14,018 nucleotides of DNA from the NCBI GenBank assembly GCA_002279765.1, contig NCCR01000253.1, forward strand, positions 1-14,018. The letters are read 5' to 3'. A program made the translations under genes and the position numbers. Within the stretch, counting starts at the first letter, position 1. The number at the start of each line of letters is the position of its first letter. This document shows, in pieces, positions 9,450 to 14,018 of this stretch. The notes beneath the pieces were generated by a model. The model was given only the letters and a program-made list of their open reading frames with translations. It made no database searches and had not been told where the DNA came from. The DNA is from Verrucomicrobia bacterium 12-59-8. GTDB lineage: Bacteria > Verrucomicrobiota > Verrucomicrobiae > Verrucomicrobiales > Verrucomicrobiaceae.

Positions 9450-9581
9450 ATGCAAGATCCCAACATTCGCCCCATCTCTGTCGCTGAAGAAGTGAAGAAC
9501 TCCTTCCTCGACTATTCGATGTCCGTCATCATCGCCCGTGCGCTGCCGGATGTCCGTGATGGTCTGAAGCCCTCCCACTGA
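9450..9581 (+). pseudogene. gyrA: GyrA N-terminal fragment, cut by a stop created by a 14-bp duplication
   Basis: From ATG 9450 the frame encodes 43 residues, [20 protein letters not shown] followed by [21 protein letters not shown], the unmistakable GyrA N-terminus, then SH and TGA (9579-9581). In family members DGLKP continues SQRRILYAM; here that continuation lies 14 bp out of phase. Removing one copy of the duplicated 14-mer joins this piece to the frame of the next feature and yields a complete 878-aa GyrA. The N-terminal arm encoded here is needed for contact with GyrB. It begins 44 bp after the four-helix-bundle gene, without a Shine-Dalgarno sequence. Confidence 0.9.
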
Positions 9582-9591
9582 AGCCCTCCCA
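9564..9591 (+). repeat. Perfect 14-bp tandem duplication inside gyrA
   Basis: CTGAAGCCCTCCCA occurs at 9564-9577 and again immediately at 9578-9591. The bases outside differ, so the match is exactly one unit. At 14 bp it shifts the frame by two and produces TGA at 9579-9581. The duplicated segment encodes LKPS(Q) of the conserved [14 protein letters not shown] region. Confidence 0.97.
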
Positions 9592-9610
9592 ACGCCGCAT
9601 TCTTTATGCG

Positions 9611-12100
9611 ATGCATGAGCTGTCACTCTATCCGCCGAAGAAGCACATGAAGTGTGCGAAGATCTGCGGTGACACCTCCGGTAACTACCATCCGCACGGT
9701 GAGGCGGTCATTTATCCGACGCTTGTCCACATGGGGCAGCCTTGGGCCATTCGTGAGCCGTTGATCGACCCCCAGGGGAACTTCGGTTCCGTGGAAGGCG
9801 ATCCTCCGGCAGCCATGCGTTATACGGAAGCCCGCATGACTCACCTGGGCGGCACTTTGATGTCGGACATGGAGAAGGAGACCGTCGATTTCGTGCCGAA
9901 CTACGATGAACGTCTCACTGAGCCGACCGTGTTCCCGGCGGCGTTCCCCAATCTCATCGTCAATGGCGGCACCGGCATTGCTGTGGGCATGGCCACCAAC
10001 ATGCCACCACACAATCTCGGTGAAGTCGTGGATGCCGTGTGTGCGCAGATCGACAATCCACAGATCACCTGCACGGAGCTGCAGGCGTTCATCAAAGGAC
10101 CCGATTTCCCGACGGGTTGCGTTATCCTCGGCACCAACGGCATCCGTGATTACCTGGAAACCGGCCACGGCAGTGTGCGCACGCGCGGACAGGCGGAGAT
10201 TATCGAAAACGGCAACCGCGAGCAGATCATCATCACCGAGATTCCGTTCAACGTGAACCGCGCCGAGCTGGTGAAGCGCATCGCCGAACTCGCCAACGAG
10301 AAAGTTATCACCGAGATCAGCGGTGTGCGCGATGAGTCGGATGAAAATACCCGCGTCGTCATCGACCTCAAGCGTGACGCTCGTGGTCAGGTCGTGCTGA
10401 ACAATCTGTACAAGCACACCGCGCTGGAGTCGAGCTTCTCGATCCACATGCTCGCCATCGACGGCGGCAAGCCGCGCGTGCTGAGCATGAAGGACGCGAT
10501 TGCCTGCTACATCGAGCATCGCCGTGAGGTCATCATCCGCCGCACGCGCTTCCTGCTGAAGCAGGCCGAGTTCAAAGCTGAGAAACTCGAAGCCCAGCTC
10601 CTTGCGCTCGGACATCTGGATGACTTCATCAAAATCATCCGCGACAGCAAGAACCGCGATGAGGCCCGCGAGCGCCTCAAGGCTTACAACTTCTCCATCA
10701 GCACCGCCGAACAGCTCGGCATCATGATTCGCGGTCAGGCCAGCATCGTTGGAGACAATTATATCTTCACCGACAAGCAGGTCGAAGACATCCTTGAACT
10801 CCGTCTCTATCAGCTCGTTGGACTTGAGCGCGACAAGATCAAAGCGGATTACGATGATGTCCTCGTCAGCATCCGTGACTTCATGGACATTCTGGCTCGT
10901 GAAGCCCGTGTGCTCCAGATCATCAAGGACGAGCTTCAGGTCATCCGCCTCAAGCACGCCACCCCGCGTCTGACACGCATCGAAGCCGCCGAGGGCGAGA
11001 TCGAAAACATCGACCTCATCCCGAACGACCCGACCGTCGTCACCATGACGCACATGGGCAGCATCAAGCGCACCGCCACCGCCGAATACCGCGTGCAGGG
11101 ACGTGGAGGCAAGGGCCTCAAAGGCATGGAAACCCGCGATTCACAGGGCGAGGACGAAGCCACGGACTTTGTGGAGCGTCTCTTCAGTGCCCATCTGCAC
11201 GACTTCCTGCTCTTCTTCACGAACACTGGCCGTATGTATGTGGAGCGTGTGCATCAGATTCCCGAAGCCTCGCGTACCGGCAAAGGGCGCAGCATCAAGA
11301 ACATGCTCAATCTGCGCGCCGAGGAGAAGATCGCAGCGGTGCTCATCCTGGAAGCCCAGGGTCAGGAGGACGAAGCCATGTGGGCCGCTGACAAGTATGT
11401 GCTCTTCGCAACGAAGGACGGCACGGTGAAGAAAACCGCCCTCGAAGAATTCAAAAACTACCGCAAGGATGGCATCATCGCCATCAAGCTCGATGAAGGC
11501 AACGACCTTGTCGATGTCGTGCTCACTGACGGCAACAAGGAGGTCTGCCTCGTCACTCATGAGGGCATGTTCGCGCGCTTCCATGAAACGGGAGGTGATC
11601 CTGAATCACCGACTCTGCGTGCGATTGGCCGCAACACCGCTGGTGTGCGTGGCATCACGCTGGATGACGGCGACTTCATCGTCAGTTGTATCACCAACGA
11701 GCCCGACACCATGGTGCTCGTCGTGTCTGAGAACGGTCTCGGCAAGCGCACCGCATTCGATGAGTACCGCCTCCTCACCAATCGTGGTGGCAAAGGTGTG
11801 ACCACGATGAATGTCACCGAGAAGACCGGCAAGGTCGTCGCTGCCAAGGCGGTGCATGACAAAGATGAACTCATGCTAATGACCACCAAGGGCCAGAGCG
11901 TGCGCATCCGCGTCTGCGACATCAGAGAAACCGGTCGCAATGCCCAGGGCGTCAAACTCATGGGGCTCAAAGAAGGCGAAACCATCCAAGACGTGGCCAC
12001 CGTGGTCGCAGATGAGGCGGATTCCCCTGAAGAAGAAACTGCCGTGGTGGAACCAACTCCGGATGCACCCACTGCGGAAGACACGCCTGCGACGGAATAA
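9611..12100 (+). CDS. gyrA: DNA gyrase subunit A, main part (residues 50 to the end of the native protein)
   Basis: This frame encodes 829 aa of the DNA breakage-reunion subunit of gyrase. ATG 9611 is native residue 50 (MHELSLYPPKKH); the first 49 residues lie upstream in another frame (9450-9581). Seen in this numbering: GNYHPHGEAVIYPTLV (24-39), the quinolone-resistance region; AAMRYTEAR with catalytic Y71 (native 120, E. coli Y122); GIAVGMATNMPPHNL; and RDESDENTRVVIDLKRDA. Then come a coiled-coil/tower region and the C-terminal beta-pinwheel, whose first blade carries VQGRGGKGLKG, the GyrA-box equivalent. The C-terminus is acidic and proline-rich (EEETAVVEPTPDAPTAED). If translated as written, the product lacks the GyrB-contacting arm and would rely on reinitiation 30 bases after the TGA. 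It is followed by a strong terminator, so gyrB, the four-helix-bundle gene and gyrA look like one operon. Confidence 0.95.
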   Translation: MHELSLYPPKKHMKCAKICGDTSGNYHPHGEAVIYPTLVHMGQPWAIREPLIDPQGNFGSVEGDPPAAMRYTEARMTHLGGTLMSDMEKETVDFVPNYDERLTEPTVFPAAFPNLIVNGGTGIAVGMATNMPPHNLGEVVDAVCAQIDNPQITCTELQAFIKGPDFPTGCVILGTNGIRDYLETGHGSVRTRGQAEIIENGNREQIIITEIPFNVNRAELVKRIAELANEKVITEISGVRDESDENTRVVIDLKRDARGQVVLNNLYKHTALESSFSIHMLAIDGGKPRVLSMKDAIACYIEHRREVIIRRTRFLLKQAEFKAEKLEAQLLALGHLDDFIKIIRDSKNRDEARERLKAYNFSISTAEQLGIMIRGQASIVGDNYIFTDKQVEDILELRLYQLVGLERDKIKADYDDVLVSIRDFMDILAREARVLQIIKDELQVIRLKHATPRLTRIEAAEGEIENIDLIPNDPTVVTMTHMGSIKRTATAEYRVQGRGGKGLKGMETRDSQGEDEATDFVERLFSAHLHDFLLFFTNTGRMYVERVHQIPEASRTGKGRSIKNMLNLRAEEKIAAVLILEAQGQEDEAMWAADKYVLFATKDGTVKKTALEEFKNYRKDGIIAIKLDEGNDLVDVVLTDGNKEVCLVTHEGMFARFHETGGDPESPTLRAIGRNTAGVRGITLDDGDFIVSCITNEPDTMVLVVSENGLGKRTAFDEYRLLTNRGGKGVTTMNVTEKTGKVVAAKAVHDKDELMLMTTKGQSVRIRVCDIRETGRNAQGVKLMGLKEGETIQDVATVVADEADSPEEETAVVEPTPDAPTAEDTPATE

Positions 12101-12117
12101 TTCAAGCATGCAACGCG

Positions 12118-12146
12118 AAGAGGCGCAGGCAATCTGCGCCTCTTTT
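12118..12146 (+). terminator. Rho-independent terminator after gyrA
   Basis: A perfect 11-bp stem, AAGAGGCGCAG (12118-12128) with CTGCGCCTCTT (12134-12144), closes a 5-base loop (GCAAT) and ends in TTTT (12143-12146). It starts 18 bases after the gyrA stop. The A-rich left flank also lets it act weakly in the other direction. Confidence 0.85.
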
Positions 12147-12193
12147 GATGTCCATAGCTGACTGGCGTAATTAGCGGTAGAAAGAGGGCTAGT

Positions 12194-12212
12194 GCATCCA
12201 TCGTTTGGATGC
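12194..12212 (+). promoter_or_regulatory. Hairpin immediately upstream of the second sulfatase start
   Basis: GCATCCA (12194-12200) and TGGATGC (12206-12212) form a perfect 7-bp stem with a 5-base loop, ending four bases before ATG 12217. It occupies the place where a ribosome-binding site would lie; no Shine-Dalgarno sequence is present. It could modulate initiation; no T-tract follows, so it is not a terminator. Confidence 0.35.
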
Positions 12213-12216
12213 GGTA

Positions 12217-13818
12217 ATGATCCGCCTGCCTGTTTTCTTCCTGCTGTTCGTCTGCGCCACGCTGCATGCTGCGTCGTCGAAGCCGAATTTTGTGATCATT
12301 CTCGCGGATGACCTTGGCTATTCCGATCTCGGTTGTTACGGCAGTGAGATTGCGACGCCGAATCTGGACAACCTGGCAGCGGGTGGGCTGCGTTTCACGC
12401 AGTTTTACAACACCGCACGCTGCTGGCCCACACGCAGCGTGCTCATGACCGGGCACTATGCGAAGCAGATCGGCATGGACCCGCAGTATGGCAAATTCCC
12501 GGCTTGGGTGCGCACGCTGCCTCAACGCCTCGCGCCACTGGGCTATCGCAGCTACCACTCGGGCAAGTGGCATGTGAACAATGCACCGCACGTCGTGGCG
12601 GATGGCGGATTCACGCACTCGTATTACGTGGCGCAGCAGGACAACCACTTTCATCCCAAGAAACATGAACTAGATGACAAGCCGCTGCCAGAGCCTGAGG
12701 GCGCATGGTATTCGAGCATTGCGATTGCGGATCATGCGATCGACTTCCTCAAGGAGCACGCGCAGCAGCATGCAGGCACGCCATTCTTCACCTACGTGGC
12801 CTTCACGGCACCTCATTTTCCCGTTCAAGCACTGCCGGAGGACATCGCCAAATATAAGGAAACCTACACGAAGGGCTGGCCGAAGACACGGGCAGCGCGC
12901 TTTGAACGGCAGAAGCAGTTGGGGCTCGTCGCGACAACCTTGTCCGATCCTGAGCCGCAGATCACCGCTCCAAGTGGCAAAGAGAACGATCTGGAAATCC
13001 TCGGCTCAGGTGAGACTCGGCATGCAGTGACTTGGGACAGTCTGACCTCTGAGCAGCAGCAGTTCCAAGCCACGAAGGAGGCGATCCATGCGGCGATGAT
13101 TGATCGGTTGGATCAGGAGGTGGGCCGTGTGCTCGCTCAGTTGAAAGCCATGAACGCCTACGAGGACACGCTCATCCTGTTTCTCTCTGACAACGGCGCG
13201 AGTGCAGAGATCATGGTGCGCGGACTCGGACATGACAAAGCCGTCCCCATGGGTGCTGCCGCATCCTATCTCTGCCTCGGGCCTGGAGGATCCACGGTGT
13301 CGAATACGCCGTTTCGTCGTCACAAGATATGGGTTCATGAAGGCGGCATCAGCACGCCGTTCATCGCCCACTGGCCGCAGGTCATCAGCGCGAAGGGCGA
13401 GCTGCGCCACACACCGGGACATGTCATCGACATCGTCCCCACGATCCTCACGCTCGCCGGTGGTGATGTCTCCGCCATGCCGGAGAATGCGCCACCGTTT
13501 CCGGGACGCAGTTTGGTCCCCGCCTTTGCGAAGGATGAGACAATTAGCCGCGATTTCCTCTTCTGGCATCACTCAGGCAATCGTGCCTTGCGTGAAGGGA
13601 ACTGGAAGATCGTGAGCGCCGCTGACAACGGCAATGCTTGGGAGCTTTATAATCTGACAACGGATCGTGCAGAGTCGAACAACCTCGCTGCCAAGGAACC
13701 GGAGCGAGTGAAGGCGATGGCGGAACGCTGGGAGAAACTGGAGAAGGAATACGTCGCACAGGCTGGCCCCAAGCCAGAACCGAAGAAGAAGGGCAAAGGG
13801 AAGAAGGCAGAGGAGTGA
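12217..13818 (+). CDS. Secreted type I sulfatase, arylsulfatase-like
   Basis: A 533-aa formylglycine-dependent sulfatase. A Sec signal peptide (MIRLPVFFLLFVCATLHA, cleavage near HAA/S) precedes KPNFVIILADDLGYSDLGCYG with metal-binding D31 and D32. C69 in ARCWPTRSVLMTG is the CxPTR cysteine that becomes formylglycine. SGKWHVN supplies the active-site Lys/His; FTAPHFPVQA and LFLSDNGAS supply further substrate and metal ligands. Near the end, LFWHHSGNRALREGNWKIV and WELYNLTTDRAESNNLA are typical of the arylsulfatase C-terminal subdomain. The extreme C-terminus is lysine-rich (PKPEPKKKGKGKKAEE), as in many sulfatases of Planctomycetes and Verrucomicrobia. An in-frame TTG at 12205 would add four residues; ATG 12217 gives the better signal peptide. 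It belongs to a different sulfatase subtype from the one at 718-2733, so the substrates probably differ. It follows the gyrA terminator and must have its own promoter. Confidence 0.93.
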   Translation: MIRLPVFFLLFVCATLHAASSKPNFVIILADDLGYSDLGCYGSEIATPNLDNLAAGGLRFTQFYNTARCWPTRSVLMTGHYAKQIGMDPQYGKFPAWVRTLPQRLAPLGYRSYHSGKWHVNNAPHVVADGGFTHSYYVAQQDNHFHPKKHELDDKPLPEPEGAWYSSIAIADHAIDFLKEHAQQHAGTPFFTYVAFTAPHFPVQALPEDIAKYKETYTKGWPKTRAARFERQKQLGLVATTLSDPEPQITAPSGKENDLEILGSGETRHAVTWDSLTSEQQQFQATKEAIHAAMIDRLDQEVGRVLAQLKAMNAYEDTLILFLSDNGASAEIMVRGLGHDKAVPMGAAASYLCLGPGGSTVSNTPFRRHKIWVHEGGISTPFIAHWPQVISAKGELRHTPGHVIDIVPTILTLAGGDVSAMPENAPPFPGRSLVPAFAKDETISRDFLFWHHSGNRALREGNWKIVSAADNGNAWELYNLTTDRAESNNLAAKEPERVKAMAERWEKLEKEYVAQAGPKPEPKKKGKGKKAEE

Positions 13819-13824
13819 GTTGAA

Positions 13825-14018
13825 TCACTTCATGCCGCCGATCTTGCAGCCTTGTGCCTCAGGCTGCGGAGAGGGAACAGGTTTCCCAGCAAGAACAGCA
13901 TCGAGCGCATCGCGCAGATCTGAGGTGGACCCCGTTCTTCGGCCAGGATTGTGTGAAGTTAAGCTATGATGCTCACGGCTGGGAGTGGTGGATTGGTTCG
14001 GGGTTCTGGCAGCGCTTT
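13825..14018 (-). CDS. Probable redoxin/thioredoxin-family protein, C-terminal end (truncated by window edge)
   Basis: The minus strand is open from the right edge to TGA at 13827-13825 (about 64 codons). Its last residues read STSDLRDALDAVLAGKPVP, then SPQPEAQGCKIGGMK. The run DLRxALDAVLAGKPVP followed by a GC-I tail closely resembles the C-terminus of redoxin-domain proteins common in Planctomycetes and Verrucomicrobia. The part closer to the edge (TPNQSTTPSREHHSLTSHNP) is not diagnostic, so this could be a degraded or frameshifted copy. It converges on the second sulfatase with 6 bases between the stop codons; no terminator is visible between them. Confidence 0.45.
   Translation of the reverse strand, partial: SAARTPNQSTTPSREHHSLTSHNPGRRTGSTSDLRDALDAVLAGKPVPSPQPEAQGCKIGGMK

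Noticed and set aside
9623..11053. Long minus-strand open frame, 476 codons, opposite gyrA
   Set aside because: Same cause: a shadow of GyrA codon bias, with no recognisable domain.
12145..12173. TTGATG-17-TAATTA as a promoter for the second sulfatase
   Set aside because: Spacing is right, but the -10 matches the consensus poorly and the -35 overlaps the gyrA terminator tail; not supported enough to list.
11557..12666. Minus-strand open frame spanning the gyrA end, terminator and second sulfatase start
   Set aside because: It would run through a strong terminator hairpin and two confident genes; composition is shadow-like.

Overview
The window (roughly 58-60% G+C by eye) looks like a chromosomal segment of a heterotrophic member of the PVC group, most likely Verrucomicrobia of the Prosthecobacter/Verrucomicrobium type. 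The reasons are two secreted type I sulfatases, a GMC oxidoreductase paired with a Tat-exported gluconate-2-dehydrogenase subunit 3-like protein, a four-helix-bundle (23S rRNA intervening-sequence type) gene lodged between gyrB and gyrA, remains that resemble an autotransporter-type beta-strand-repeat protein, and start codons with no strong Shine-Dalgarno sequence. The taxon is inferred from gene content and protein flavour; no database was searched.

Layout. 1-215 (minus): start of a probable F-type ATP synthase subunit a gene running off the left edge, with a perfect CRP-like palindrome upstream (309-328). About 343-717: no convincing gene. 718-2733: iduronate-sulfatase-like sulfatase with an extra C-terminal beta domain. 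2814-3179: QueD (queuosine/preQ0 pathway). 3180-3684: no intact gene, but a decayed beta-strand-repeat relic on the minus strand. 3685-6132: two-gene redox unit (GMC flavoprotein plus Tat-signal small subunit). 6248-12100: gyrB, a four-helix-bundle gene, then gyrA, closed by a clear intrinsic terminator (12118-12146). 12217-13818: second sulfatase, arylsulfatase type. 13825-14018 (minus): probable C-terminal end of a redoxin/thioredoxin-family protein entering from the right edge.

The most notable observation is that both gyrase genes carry a perfect short tandem duplication near the 5' end whose length is not a multiple of three: 46 bp in gyrB (6344-6389/6390-6435) and 14 bp in gyrA (9564-9577/9578-9591). 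Each shifts the frame; in gyrA it creates a stop after 43 codons. Removing one copy of each restores canonical GyrB (853 aa) and GyrA (878 aa). Two such lesions in adjacent essential genes suggest uncollapsed assembly overlaps or sequencing error, but real duplications (with another gyrase copy elsewhere, or unusual starts) cannot be excluded from sequence alone.

Functionally this is a mix of housekeeping genes (ATP synthase, gyrase, queuosine) and envelope or periplasmic catabolism (two sulfatases, a sugar/alcohol-oxidising GMC complex), in keeping with an organism that uses sulfated or decorated polysaccharides. I see no CRISPR array, tRNA, rRNA, insertion sequence or integrase.
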